A program made the position numbers and the translations under genes. Shown here piece after piece: positions 8,019 through 17,267 of a stretch of 64,000 nt of DNA (positions are counted from its first letter, which is position 1; each line of letters begins with the position of its first letter). Location: positions 42,471 through 106,470 of the forward strand of contig CAJQIZ010000018.1 of assembly GCA_905478555.1 (NCBI GenBank). The letters are read 5' to 3'. Below the pieces are notes generated by a model. The model was not told where the DNA came from, searched no databases, and worked only from the letters and a program-made list of their open reading frames with translations. The stretch is from an uncultured Flavobacteriales bacterium (GTDB lineage: Bacteria > Bacteroidota > Bacteroidia > Flavobacteriales > BACL11).

Positions 8019-11000
8019 TAATTTTTTACAATACTATAAGTAATAGCTTCAGGCATTATTTTTACAGTATAAGTACCTGCGGAATAATTTGAAATATCAA
8101 AAACGATATTTTTAGATGAGTTTTCAGAATAAATTAACTTTCCATTAATATCGTAAATTAAAGCAGTATGATTTTTATTATCAGAAAATGAAATTTCAAA
8201 TCTCCCCATTGTTGGGTTAGGAAATAATTTAATTTCAGAAAAATTATCTTCTAAAGAAACACTCCCTAAATCAATAGGAGGAAAAACAATATAGTCAATA
8301 AAAGCACAATCTTGTCCTGAAGAAAGACCTCCATCTTTATCATATTCCCACTCAAAAGTATTTGTTCCTACTCCTACAGGAAAAGAAACCCAAGTCCAAT
8401 CTGCATCTATTCCTGACCACTCCCCTACTTTCTGTCCATTTATTTTAAACTTCAAAAAGTCATAATCTTCTTCAGAGGAAAGTTTTTTAAAGAAAGAGAT
8501 ATCCCCAGCAGCAAGTACATCAACCGTTATCTCAATTTCAGAATCTTGATTATCTGGCAGATTATTAAACGATCTACTACAACTACTTCCTTCATAAGGA
8601 ATATTAGGAGAAATAAACCAAGGGTATTGTCCTTGCACCCATGAATATTGGGTAAAATCTCCTGTCTCATAATCTTCATCTATTACCCCTATAGTTTCAG
8701 AAAATATATTATTATGAGAATAAATACCATCTGTTATATCAAAAGGGAATTCAGCTAATGTACCGAAAGGAGTATTTGCATCTACAGTAATACTAAATAT
8801 TGTAGATTGTTGAGCCAAAGGAAATAAAGAAGAAACACTCACACCAAAAGGATTGTTTATTGTTACATAAGAAGATAAAGAACTTAAAATCGCATTTAGA
8901 TTAATAGATTCAGCATGTCCGCTATTATCCACATCTACAATCAGATTTAATGTTTCTCCAGCATCTATTTTTCCATTAGAATTTCCTGTAGTTGCATCAT
9001 CTATAGTAAATAGTACATCTCCTAATATAGGAGAGTTTAAAGTAACAAATAGACTAGAGTTCCAACTATTACCTAAGTTATCTGTAATAGTTAATACAAA
9101 TGTAACTATATGTTGGTCGGGAACAAATGCAGCTACCTGAAAAATAAAAGGGGAAGAAATATTAATTACATTATTTGCACTTACTGTGGCAAGAAAATCT
9201 ATACTATCTATTAGTGTTACATACTGGTCTGTAGTAGAAATAACAACATCTACATTTTGTGTTGGCTGACTTCCTACATTATTTAACTCTAAATCTAATT
9301 CTATAAGTTCGTTATAATCTACTATCAGATTATTATTTCCTGTTGGATCGTTTACAGTATGTGTATTATAAACTATAAATGGAGCGTTGGAGGAAATTAT
9401 ATTTAGAGTACTTATATAAGGTTGTTTAAATTGTTTAGTAACTACAACATCAGCAGTACCAACAATAGATAGTGTAGGGAAAATTAAGTTTACTATTCCT
9501 GTAGGTCCCGCTAATTGTGCATCTAATAAAACTCCATTCATAGAAAGAGCAACATAAGCATTCTCTTCAGTATTTACTGTAAAAGAAGTGGTTCCTATTG
9601 GTGTGGCAGCTGAATGAGAAACAGTTAATGTAGTTGGCACACCAATATAAGGCATTAAAGAAGGATCTCCCATAAGATGATAAATTTCCCAATAATATTG
9701 TTCAGAGCCTCCTGCTTGTGTTACGGCCATATTTCCAGAATGAATTACTTGTCCTGCTGTATAAAACCAATCTGCTTGTGCTTCTCCATTTTCGTGCATT
9801 AAGCAATCGTACAAACCTAAATCTGTAGCAGCATAGGTAGGATTTGCAGTAATATTTGATGTACTACCAACTGCCCACCAAAAATCTTCATCCCAGTAAG
9901 TGTTGTTAGATCCACCAACATAACCTACGGCACCTTTACTAGGAGCTCTTAAAAGTTTTTCTCCGAAACATACATTTACATCAAATTTATTCGACTGGCA
10001 ACAGTTTCCTACCATAAAACCAAACTGATCAATATTTTGCAATCCACTTACATCTGAAGTCTCAAAAGAAGGGTCCGACCAACCTGAAGTACCGCAATGT
10101 GCGGTATAGTTTGCAAAACCAACTCCATCACTTATATCCGAAATAATTGCAGCAGAAGCATTAGACATATCAGAAGTTATTGGACTGCCAGAACCATATA
10201 GATAACTATAAACTGTTAATCCATGAGCCGTATTAAAATAATTATCTGTTCCATAATTTATCTGTCCGTTACCATGAGTGGGAGCAAAACTACCATCCAC
10301 ACCTGCTACCAAAACTACTTCATCTAAAAAGGAAGGGTCAGTAAAAGTATATAACTCATGTGTTAATGTTTTATTTACTTGAATTTCCACCTCAGCAGCT
10401 GTAGTTGCCGAAAACCTACCATAGTACATTTCTGGATAAAAATCTCCTCCTCCATCAAATTCACAATAGTACATATCCGATACATGAGAACCATTATCAA
10501 AAGAAGGTATTTCTGCCAAATCACCAATTAACAATAAATAAGTTGGAGCAGGATCGAGTGGTGTAGCATTGTCGTACATATTTTTTATAAAACTATGAAT
10601 AGAAGTAATTGTAGTGCCTACTAAAGGATTATTAGTATATTCTTCAATCACCAAAAATCCTTTCTTTCTTTTCCAATCTACTAAAGGTTGTAAAGCCGTC
10701 TGAAATTGAGGGTCAGATACAATTACATATTTTACTGGGTAAGTAGTAATTACATCTTTTTCTGCTACTGGAGTATAATTTACACAACTCTTAAATAGAG
10801 TTTCGAACTCAGAGGAATAATATTTCTTTCTGTTAGCTACATCTTCTGATATATTTACATTTTTAAAAAAAACTTGCACTTCTAATTTAGTTATAATTTT
10901 TAACTGATTATTTACAGGATTATATTGAATAGGAGAAATAGACAGTCTAGCTAATTGTTGTCCTCTCATTTTTCCTAAAAGTTCTGTTTTCACTAATTCG

Positions 11001-11452
11001 TTTGAGGTAAAATCATTAATATCGTAAAAGGTAGAGTTATAATAAAAAGGAACATCAGTTGCACTTTTTGATATAGAAGGTTGATTAGGAAATAATGGTA
11101 AATCAATTCCATAATCAGATAAATTAATAATAGTTTCTTCTTTATTTAAAATTTTAATTTTAATATCCGAACCAAAAGGAACTCTTATCAGTTGTTTCAC
11201 TACTGGTAATTCTGCATTTCCATCTATCGCATCAGAAGAATAAGAAGGAATAACTAACTTCACAAAATTACCTTCTTCTGTTTTTACTATCATAGTTTGT
11301 ATTTCAGATATGGAATTAATAAAAGTAAAATCAGTTACTGATTTAGTAGTTACTCTAAAGTAATTATCATTATCATTCAGTTTTATATCTGTAGAAAAAA
11401 CAGAAATAGAAATAAATACGAATAGTAATAAAGAAATATTTTTTAGTTTCAT
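8018..11452 (-). CDS. Gingipain-like C25 family cysteine peptidase with T9SS sorting domain
   Basis: An 1144-residue secreted protease. A signal peptide (about 1-20) and a propeptide-like region (to about 230) precede a caspase-fold C25 domain. The catalytic His lies in YTAHCGTSGWSDP (near 451) and the Cys in VGNCCQSNKF (near 483), closely resembling gingipain active sites. Several Ig-like beta domains (about 600-960) and a jelly-roll-like segment (EDYETGDFTQYSW onward) follow, then a type A T9SS sorting domain starting IKLFPNPTMG. PorU, the T9SS sortase, is also C25, but this protein has a cargo-type C-terminal domain and no T9SS neighbours, so it is more likely a secreted protease. Confidence 0.93.
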   Translation of the reverse strand: MKLKNISLLLFVFISISVFSTDIKLNDNDNYFRVTTKSVTDFTFINSISEIQTMIVKTEEGNFVKLVIPSYSSDAIDGNAELPVVKQLIRVPFGSDIKIKILNKEETIINLSDYGIDLPLFPNQPSISKSATDVPFYYNSTFYDINDFTSNELVKTELLGKMRGQQLARLSISPIQYNPVNNQLKIITKLEVQVFFKNVNISEDVANRKKYYSSEFETLFKSCVNYTPVAEKDVITTYPVKYVIVSDPQFQTALQPLVDWKRKKGFLVIEEYTNNPLVGTTITSIHSFIKNMYDNATPLDPAPTYLLLIGDLAEIPSFDNGSHVSDMYYCEFDGGGDFYPEMYYGRFSATTAAEVEIQVNKTLTHELYTFTDPSFLDEVVLVAGVDGSFAPTHGNGQINYGTDNYFNTAHGLTVYSYLYGSGSPITSDMSNASAAIISDISDGVGFANYTAHCGTSGWSDPSFETSDVSGLQNIDQFGFMVGNCCQSNKFDVNVCFGEKLLRAPSKGAVGYVGGSNNTYWDEDFWWAVGSTSNITANPTYAATDLGLYDCLMHENGEAQADWFYTAGQVIHSGNMAVTQAGGSEQYYWEIYHLMGDPSLMPYIGVPTTLTVSHSAATPIGTTSFTVNTEENAYVALSMNGVLLDAQLAGPTGIVNLIFPTLSIVGTADVVVTKQFKQPYISTLNIISSNAPFIVYNTHTVNDPTGNNNLIVDYNELIELDLELNNVGSQPTQNVDVVISTTDQYVTLIDSIDFLATVSANNVINISSPFIFQVAAFVPDQHIVTFVLTITDNLGNSWNSSLFVTLNSPILGDVLFTIDDATTGNSNGKIDAGETLNLIVDVDNSGHAESINLNAILSSLSSYVTINNPFGVSVSSLFPLAQQSTIFSITVDANTPFGTLAEFPFDITDGIYSHNNIFSETIGVIDEDYETGDFTQYSWVQGQYPWFISPNIPYEGSSCSRSFNNLPDNQDSEIEITVDVLAAGDISFFKKLSSEEDYDFLKFKINGQKVGEWSGIDADWTWVSFPVGVGTNTFEWEYDKDGGLSSGQDCAFIDYIVFPPIDLGSVSLEDNFSEIKLFPNPTMGRFEISFSDNKNHTALIYDINGKLIYSENSSKNIVFDISNYSAGTYTVKIMPEAITYSIVKN

Positions 11453-11475
11453 GATAGTCGTTTTAATTTAAGTAG

Positions 11476-11483
11476 CAAATTTA
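11476..11483 (-). promoter_or_regulatory. Candidate -7 element for the C25 peptidase gene
   Basis: TAAATTTG on the minus strand, 23 bases before the ATG. No clear -33 TTTG is seen. Confidence 0.45.
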
Positions 11484-11534
11484 AAGAATAATTTACACAT
11501 TGGTAACTATAATTAAATTCATTCTTATCTGTTC

Positions 11535-11573
11535 AAAAAAAAATCCCAAAACCTTATTAGGGGAATGGGATTT
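11535..11573 (-). terminator. Terminator after the 142-residue exported protein gene
   Basis: AAATCCCA (11541-11548) pairs with TGGGATTT (11566-11573). On the minus strand a run of nine T residues (11543-11535) follows. It lies 22 bases after the stop codon of the gene at 11595-12023. Confidence 0.65.
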
Positions 11574-11594
11574 AAATATAATAATAAATGACGC

Positions 11595-12023
11595 TTATCT
11601 TTTCATATAATAATAATGCGTAACCACATTACCTTCTTTCATTACAGTAGAATTAATAAAAGACCAACCGTATTTTGCAGCCTTATTTACAGCCTCTGCC
11701 ATAGTTCTTAACGAACGAGAATCTGACATCAGTTCTATCATTTGTTTATCTCTGTTATTACCTACATCATAAGTAACAAAAAGCTTGGAATTAGGTTTAA
11801 CTAATTCTTTCATCTGAACTTCTCTTCTGTCGGCAGATTCTTTTTCGTCTACACCTTCAGTAGCTATTATAATCTCCACTCCTTTTATAATCATAAAAGT
11901 AGCAGCAACTTCTTCTTTTACTTTTGTAGTAGTTGTCGTCTTTGTATCTTTTTTGCTTCTCTTCTGAGCTATAGTTGCAAACGGAATCGATGCAACTAAC
12001 AATAGTAATGCAATTTTTTTCAT
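11595..12023 (-). CDS. Small exported hypothetical protein
   Basis: A 142-residue protein with a clear signal peptide, MKKIALLLLVASIPFATIAQ, followed by a lysine/threonine-rich linker (KRSKKDTKTTTTTKVKEE) and a compact mixed alpha/beta region from about 40 to the end, KYGWSFINSTVMKEGNVVTHYYYMKR. No known domain is recognised. It lies 44 bases downstream of the prohibitin-like gene on the same strand and is closed by its own terminator, so it may be the last gene of that unit. The export signal predicts the periplasm or outer membrane. Confidence 0.75.
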   Translation of the reverse strand: MKKIALLLLVASIPFATIAQKRSKKDTKTTTTTKVKEEVAATFMIIKGVEIIIATEGVDEKESADRREVQMKELVKPNSKLFVTYDVGNNRDKQMIELMSDSRSLRTMAEAVNKAAKYGWSFINSTVMKEGNVVTHYYYMKR

Positions 12024-12067
12024 TTTTTAGTTTTTTAGTTTTTATTTATGTTTATTATAAAATAATT

Positions 12068-12886
12068 TTATTGTCCTCCTAATATAATAGGTAAATCACC
12101 ATCTCCGTTACCGATTACAATGACTTTAGCATTCTCTGATTTTGCAATTTCTTGTGTTGCTTCTACTCCCTTCCATTTTAGTAATTGAGGAGTAATAGTT
12201 CGGTTCACAATTTGTTGAAACGTGGCAATACCATTAGCTTCAATTTCTTTTCTTTCCGCTTCTTTTCTTGCTTTATCAATTTTAAACTCGTACTCCAACG
12301 ACTCTTGTTCTTGTTTTAATTTTTGTTCAATAGCCTTTACAAGTGTAGCTGGAAGAGTTACATCCCTAATATATATAGCAGGAAGATCAATATCTTTTTC
12401 ACTAACAATTTTTAGGGTTTGTTTATAAATTTCTTCTTCAATCTCTTTTCTTTTAGTATTATATAATTCTTCTGGCAAATAATTACCAATCACTTGTCTA
12501 GTAACTGATCTAACTGCTGGCTTAATAATCTTCTCCAGATAATTTGTCCCAAGATTATCATGTAAATATCCAATTCTATCAGCTACTGGCTTATGAAGAA
12601 TAGATAAGTCTATTTTTATAGATAACCCATTACTTGATAATACTTCCATTTTTTCGAAAGTTTCTGTTTCTTTCACATCATAAACAATCATATCGTTCCA
12701 GGGAGCTATAATATGTAATCCTTGTCCGTAAATTGTTTCCTTATCTAATCCATCTCCTAATGTCTCAAAAAGAACTCCTTTTTGTCCTGGGTTAATGGTT
12801 ATAAACATACTAGATCCGAATATGAATACTAGTACAACTCCTAATAGTCCGAAAACTACAACTCTTGGTAATCCTTGATTTTCCAT
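12068..12886 (-). CDS. Prohibitin/SPFH-domain membrane protein
   Basis: A 272-residue protein with one N-terminal membrane segment (about 8-31, VVVFGLLGVVLVFIFGSSMF) followed by the SPFH/band 7 fold, starting INPGQKGVLFETLGDGLDK, with GQGLHIIAPWNDMIVYDVK and the long coiled-coil helix KAIEQKLKQEQESLEYEFK. This is the prohibitin subgroup. Such proteins assemble into large membrane rings that modulate proteases such as FtsH and organise membrane domains. No NfeD or protease gene is adjacent; the upstream neighbour is a lipoprotein gene 25 bases away. Confidence 0.9.
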   Translation of the reverse strand: MENQGLPRVVVFGLLGVVLVFIFGSSMFITINPGQKGVLFETLGDGLDKETIYGQGLHIIAPWNDMIVYDVKETETFEKMEVLSSNGLSIKIDLSILHKPVADRIGYLHDNLGTNYLEKIIKPAVRSVTRQVIGNYLPEELYNTKRKEIEEEIYKQTLKIVSEKDIDLPAIYIRDVTLPATLVKAIEQKLKQEQESLEYEFKIDKARKEAERKEIEANGIATFQQIVNRTITPQLLKWKGVEATQEIAKSENAKVIVIGNGDGDLPIILGGQ

Positions 12887-12911
12887 AATTTTTATTTTAT
12901 TTTGTTATTAT

Positions 12912-13943
12912 TTAGTTATCTAATTGTTCTTTTAATCTTTCTGCGTCTTTCACTCTTCTTTTTAGAGTGTATATGTAGGATGTAGCTCTTTTTTCTCCCA
13001 TTTGTTCAGCTTTTTTAGCGTATTCAATTGCAGTTTGTAAGCTTCCTTTTATTTCGGAAGCTACTGCTAAGTTGAAGTATGCTTTTCTGGCAATTTTATA
13101 ATCTAAGTTTTCGGTGATGGGTTTCCATATTTCTATTGCTTGTTCCCAATCTCCTCTTTTCACATAATTTTTTGCTAATTTAAACTCCTCCCCTTTTCCT
13201 ATAAAATAGCTTCTACTTACTCTCAACCAAACAGGGGTAATTCTTAATCCGTATTGTTCTCCAGCAAAAACACCTGAAGTTTTTAATGCTTGTTGTTTTG
13301 ATGGTAACTGAGACATAGCGTCAGTATGACTACTACCCCACGATTCAAATTCTTTTACTTCTGTAAAGGTATTTACATCTACTATTTTTTTTGTGATATT
13401 ATTATAAATTCTCCACCCACTTTCTATATCCATTATTAAACTTACCGGATATCTAATTTCTTTTATTTTCGCTCCTTTTACAGTTTTAATTTTCACTACC
13501 GATTTCCCTTCAAAAGTTCGGGAATCAGAATCGAAAGTAGAAAGTACAATTATGGCATCTGCACCATAAGTTTCGCATATCGTATTTACATCTTCCCAAC
13601 TCAATATTTCAGGAAAGGTAGAAGTACCTGTTCCATTTAAAGTAATTTCACTTCCTTTTAAAGTATATCTTTCGGAGTTTTGCAACATGTCCGATAATCC
13701 TTTTACACAAAATTCCGATCCTTTTTTATCTGCTCCTATTCCTTCTCCACTAAACAAACCTTCTACTATATTTCCTACTATATTTCCTTTTCCGGCTATC
13801 GATCTGTTTACTACTATTACATTTTTAATCGACTGAGGAACGGAAATATCAGCTGGTCGTTGTACATTTACCATTACTGTAGCAGTACCACAACTTACAA
13901 ATATACTCACTACTAATAAGAAAATCAAATTTTTAAATCTCAC
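12912..13943 (-). CDS. Lipoprotein with C-terminal TPR-like repeats (DUF6340-like)
   Basis: About 343 residues. The signal sequence RFKNLIFLLVVSIFVSCG ends in a lipobox Cys, so the protein is probably lipid-anchored. It contains NVQRPADISVPQSIKNVIVVNR and a mid-section YGADAIIVLSTFDSDS, resembling the DUF6340 family as I remember it, and helical TPR-like repeats in the last 90 residues (KNYVKRGDWEQAIEIWKPI, KAYFNLAVASEIKGSLQTAI). The longest frame starts with GTG at 13964, but a -7 promoter element (13964-13971) overlaps it, so the next GTG at 13943, at the head of the signal peptide, is preferred. It precedes the prohibitin gene by 25 bases. Confidence 0.78.
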   Translation of the reverse strand: MRFKNLIFLLVVSIFVSCGTATVMVNVQRPADISVPQSIKNVIVVNRSIAGKGNIVGNIVEGLFSGEGIGADKKGSEFCVKGLSDMLQNSERYTLKGSEITLNGTGTSTFPEILSWEDVNTICETYGADAIIVLSTFDSDSRTFEGKSVVKIKTVKGAKIKEIRYPVSLIMDIESGWRIYNNITKKIVDVNTFTEVKEFESWGSSHTDAMSQLPSKQQALKTSGVFAGEQYGLRITPVWLRVSRSYFIGKGEEFKLAKNYVKRGDWEQAIEIWKPITENLDYKIARKAYFNLAVASEIKGSLQTAIEYAKKAEQMGEKRATSYIYTLKRRVKDAERLKEQLDN

Positions 13944-13963
13944 ATTATATTTTTTTAGGAGCA

Positions 13964-13971
13964 CAAAAGTA
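13964..13971 (-). promoter_or_regulatory. Candidate -7 element for the lipoprotein/prohibitin unit
   Basis: TACTTTTG on the minus strand, 20 bases before the GTG at 13943. It overlaps the first possible GTG, which decides the start. The rest of the 217-base gap up to the glycosyltransferase holds nothing else I recognise. Confidence 0.5.
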
Positions 13972-14148
13972 ACAAAACAAATAGAATAATATTATAATAT
14001 GGGTAATAAAAAAACTACGAGATTTTGGAAGCAAGTTAAAAATCTTCCTCTTTCTATTAAACAGTCTGATTATATTAACATATTACTATATACTATACTC
14101 CTATTATAAATTCAGCATTTATTACTCCAAGCAACTAACAACAATTAG

Positions 14149-14156
14149 TATCTTTG
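14149..14156 (+). promoter_or_regulatory. Candidate -7 element for the glycosyltransferase operon
   Basis: TATCTTTG followed by C, a good match to TAnnTTTG, 25 bases before the ATG at 14182. The -33 region lacks a clean TTTG. Confidence 0.5.
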
Positions 14157-14181
14157 CCTAAATCACTACAAACATTAATTT

Positions 14182-15303
14182 ATGAGAATAGGGTTAGATG
14201 CTAAGCGTGCTTTTTACAATTATACCGGTTTAGGAAACTATTCCCGTGATGCCATACGTATCCTCTCTCATTACTATCCAACAGAGGAATATTTTTTATA
14301 CAGTCCAAAAGAAAAGAAAAATAACAGATTATCATTTCTACAGCAAAGAGACAATGTTTTTGTTCGCACCCCTTTCTCCTTTTTAGGAAACCTCTTTAAA
14401 AAATATTGGAGAACTTACGATATTGTAAAAGACCTACAGCAAGACGAGATAGATGTTTTTCATGGTCTTTCCCACGAATTACCAATTGGTATAGAAAAAA
14501 CAAATATTAAATCAGTAGTCACTATTCACGATCTCATTTTTATCAGATACCCCTATTTATTTCCTTACATAGATAGGAAAATATACTTTGAAAAATTTAA
14601 ATCTGCTTGCAATCGATCCAATAAAATAATTGCCATATCTGAGCAAACAAAAGCAGATATTATAAAATACTTTGGAACCGAAAAAAACAAAATTGATGTG
14701 GTATATCAAGGTTGCAATAAAGTATTTCAATCTGAAATAGATGAAAAAACTAAAACAGACATTTGTAAAAAATATAATTTACCTACCCAATTTTTACTAA
14801 ATGTAAGTAGTATTACTGATAGAAAAAACCAACTCACAATACTCAAAGCACTATTACATCTTCCTAATCAACATCTACTTATAATTGGAGATGGGAAAAA
14901 GTACAAACAACTTTGCCAAAATTTTGTTGCCAATAACAATTTATCTTCCCGGGTTACTTTCCTTAATGATTTAAACCTTTCTGAAATGGCTGCCCTTTAT
15001 CAATCTGCTCAAATCATGATATATCCTTCCATCTTTGAAGGTTTCGGTATTCCTATTTTAGAAGCTCTATTTTCCAAAATACCTGTAATAACATCTGTAG
15101 ATAGTTGCTTTGCAGAAAGCGGAGGAAAACATTCTGTTTATATAAACCCACTAAAAGAAATAGAATTAGTAGAAGCCATTACCAAAATAAACTCCGACTC
15201 TTCTTTCCGAAACAATATGATTATTAAAGGATACCAACACGCACAAAACTTTACCGATAGTAAAGTAGCAGCAAACCTTTACAAAACCTACAAATCCTTA
15301 TAA
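14182..15303 (+). CDS. Glycosyltransferase, GT4/family 1 type
   Basis: A 373-residue GT-B glycosyltransferase, probably acting on a cell-surface or capsular glycan. The N-terminal half has MRIGLDAKRAFYNYTGLGNY and VFHGLSHELP. The C-terminal GT4 domain begins near residue 200, with FLLNVSSITDRKNQLTILKA, the donor-binding strand LLIIGDGKKYKQL, and the nucleotide-sugar motif YPSIFEGFGIPILEAL with its E-x7-E signature near 290-300. No signal peptide or membrane segment is present, so it is cytoplasmic. It heads a tight plus-strand run: the next gene starts at the base after its stop codon. Confidence 0.93.
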   Translation: MRIGLDAKRAFYNYTGLGNYSRDAIRILSHYYPTEEYFLYSPKEKKNNRLSFLQQRDNVFVRTPFSFLGNLFKKYWRTYDIVKDLQQDEIDVFHGLSHELPIGIEKTNIKSVVTIHDLIFIRYPYLFPYIDRKIYFEKFKSACNRSNKIIAISEQTKADIIKYFGTEKNKIDVVYQGCNKVFQSEIDEKTKTDICKKYNLPTQFLLNVSSITDRKNQLTILKALLHLPNQHLLIIGDGKKYKQLCQNFVANNNLSSRVTFLNDLNLSEMAALYQSAQIMIYPSIFEGFGIPILEALFSKIPVITSVDSCFAESGGKHSVYINPLKEIELVEAITKINSDSSFRNNMIIKGYQHAQNFTDSKVAANLYKTYKSL

Positions 15304-15846
15304 ATGGAAAAAGAAATTAGCAATTCAATAGAAGTTTTAAAAAATGGAGGAATACTACTCTACCCCACCGATACCATTTGGGGAATAGGTTGTGACGCTA
15401 CAAACAAGCAGGCAATAAATAAAATATATAAAATAAAACAACGAGCAGAAAGCAAATCACTTATTTCATTAGTATCCGACACAAAAATGCTAAACAGATA
15501 TACTAATCACCTTCCTAAAACAGATGTCACTTCTAGTCCTACTACGGTAATATACCAAAATGTAGAAGGATTACCTAAAAACTTATTAGCAAGGGACAAT
15601 ACAGCTGCCCTACGGATTGTGCAAGATGATTTCTGCAAAAAATTAATAGAACAATTTGGAAAAGGAATCGTTTCTACCTCTGCAAATATCAGTGGGGAAA
15701 TAAGTCCGAAACAGTTTTCAGAAATCTCTACTTACATAAAAAAAAATGCAGATTATATAGTAAATTTGCGGCAAGAAGAAAGAATGGAATTTCCTTCTTC
15801 CATTATAAAAATAAACGAAAACGGAATCATAACAAAGATACGATAG
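15304..15846 (+). CDS. tsaC: Threonylcarbamoyl-AMP synthase (Sua5/YciO/YrdC family)
   Basis: A 180-residue protein of the YrdC family, which makes threonylcarbamoyl-AMP from threonine, bicarbonate and ATP for the t6A37 modification of ANN-decoding tRNAs. Family motifs are GGILLYPTDTIWGIGCDATN, KIKQRAESKSLISLV, the beta strand TAALRIVQDDF, and the near-invariant STSANISGE near residues 125-135. It corresponds to the short TsaC type without the Sua5 domain. The start abuts the glycosyltransferase stop codon and its TAG overlaps the next GTG start by one base, indicating translational coupling. Confidence 0.92.
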   Translation: MEKEISNSIEVLKNGGILLYPTDTIWGIGCDATNKQAINKIYKIKQRAESKSLISLVSDTKMLNRYTNHLPKTDVTSSPTTVIYQNVEGLPKNLLARDNTAALRIVQDDFCKKLIEQFGKGIVSTSANISGEISPKQFSEISTYIKKNADYIVNLRQEERMEFPSSIIKINENGIITKIR

Positions 15847-17267
15847 TGAATTTAAAACAACATCTTACCAACCCTATATTCAAATTTATATCTCAAGTTT
15901 CAGATAGTGAAAATTTAGAAACCTATGTAGTAGGTGGTTTCGTTAGAGATATATTACTAGAAAGAAAACAAGATAAAACAGATATCGATTTTGTTTGTGT
16001 AGGTTCGGGTATAGAATTAGCAAAATCAGTTGCCAAACAACTAAAAGGAAGTACGGATGTAAAATACTTTAAAAATTTTGGCACTGCTATGATTCATTAT
16101 AATGGAGAAGATTATGAATTTGTAGGAGCCAGAAAAGAATCGTACAGAACAGATAGCAGAAAACCAATTGTAGAAGACGGTAGCTTGCAAGACGATCAAA
16201 ACAGAAGAGATTTCACTATAAACGCCATGGCTATCTCATTAAACACAGCAACTTTCGGAGAACTTATCGATCCTTTTAACGGAAAAAAAGATTTAGAGTC
16301 AAAAACCATACAAACTCCATTAAATCCTGATGTCACTTACACAGATGACCCCTTACGAATGATGAGAGCCATTCGTTTTGCATCTCAACTTAACTTCAAA
16401 ATTACGGAAGAATCTTTACAATCTATTTGCAAAAATGCAGAGCGACTATCTATTATATCACAAGAACGAATTACAGAAGAATTAAATAAAATTCTACTCT
16501 CTAAAAAACCATCTGTTGGTCTTAAACTTTTATTCAACAGCAATTTATTACATCAGTTCTTCCCAGAAATGATAGAGTTATACGGAGTGGAAAAAAGAGG
16601 GAGTTTTGCACATAAAGATAATTTTTACCACACCCTAGAAGTAATAGATAATATTAGAGAAAATACTAATAGTTTATGGTTAGTTTGGGCGGCTCTTCTA
16701 CATGATATCGCCAAACCACAAACAAAAAAATTTGAACAAGGACATGGTTGGACTTTTCATGGGCATGAATTCTTAGGAGGGAAAATGGTTCCCCGAATTT
16801 TTAAGAAATTAAAACTTCCCTTGAACGAAAAAATGAAGTATGTTAAAAAATTAGTCACTCTTCACTTACGACCAATAGTACTCTCACAAGATATTGTAAC
16901 CGATTCGGCTATAAGGCGTTTACTATTTGATGCAGGAGATGATGTAGATGATTTAATGACACTTTGTGAAGCAGATATTACATCAAAAAACCCTAAAAAA
17001 GTTGCAAAATATATCGATAACTTCAAATTAGTTAGATTAAAACTAAAAGAAATTGAAGAAAAAGATCAAATCCGAAATTGGCAACCACCAATAAGTGGAA
17101 CAGAAATAATGGAGATATTCAATATCAAAGCAGGTAAAAAAGTAGGAATTTTAAAAAATTCGTTAAAAAACGCAATACTAGATGGTATAGTGAAAAATGA
17201 GAAAGAAGAAGCCCTGCTATTTATGAAAGAAAAATCAAAAGAATTAAATTTAAACTCTAATGATTAA
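15846..17267 (+). CDS. cca: CCA-adding enzyme / tRNA nucleotidyltransferase with HD domain
   Basis: A 473-residue class II nucleotidyltransferase. The N-terminal palm has VVGGFVRDILLERKQDKTDIDFVC, with the GG and DxD catalytic motifs, followed by the conserved RRDFTINAMA and DPLRMMRAIRFASQL of the poly(A) polymerase/CCA family. A C-terminal HD domain (LWLVWAALLHDIAKPQTKK, about 277-295) resembles that of CCA enzymes with phosphohydrolase activity. It completes or repairs tRNA 3' CCA ends. The start is GTG, sharing one base with the tsaC stop (TAGTG). The 3' end overlaps the next gene by 8 bases. Confidence 0.93.
   Translation: MNLKQHLTNPIFKFISQVSDSENLETYVVGGFVRDILLERKQDKTDIDFVCVGSGIELAKSVAKQLKGSTDVKYFKNFGTAMIHYNGEDYEFVGARKESYRTDSRKPIVEDGSLQDDQNRRDFTINAMAISLNTATFGELIDPFNGKKDLESKTIQTPLNPDVTYTDDPLRMMRAIRFASQLNFKITEESLQSICKNAERLSIISQERITEELNKILLSKKPSVGLKLLFNSNLLHQFFPEMIELYGVEKRGSFAHKDNFYHTLEVIDNIRENTNSLWLVWAALLHDIAKPQTKKFEQGHGWTFHGHEFLGGKMVPRIFKKLKLPLNEKMKYVKKLVTLHLRPIVLSQDIVTDSAIRRLLFDAGDDVDDLMTLCEADITSKNPKKVAKYIDNFKLVRLKLKEIEEKDQIRNWQPPISGTEIMEIFNIKAGKKVGILKNSLKNAILDGIVKNEKEEALLFMKEKSKELNLNSND

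Noticed and set aside
8018..11452. Assignment of the C25 peptidase as the T9SS sortase PorU
   Set aside because: The active-site context and the canonical cargo-type sorting tail fit a secreted gingipain-like protease better, and no porV or other T9SS gene is adjacent.
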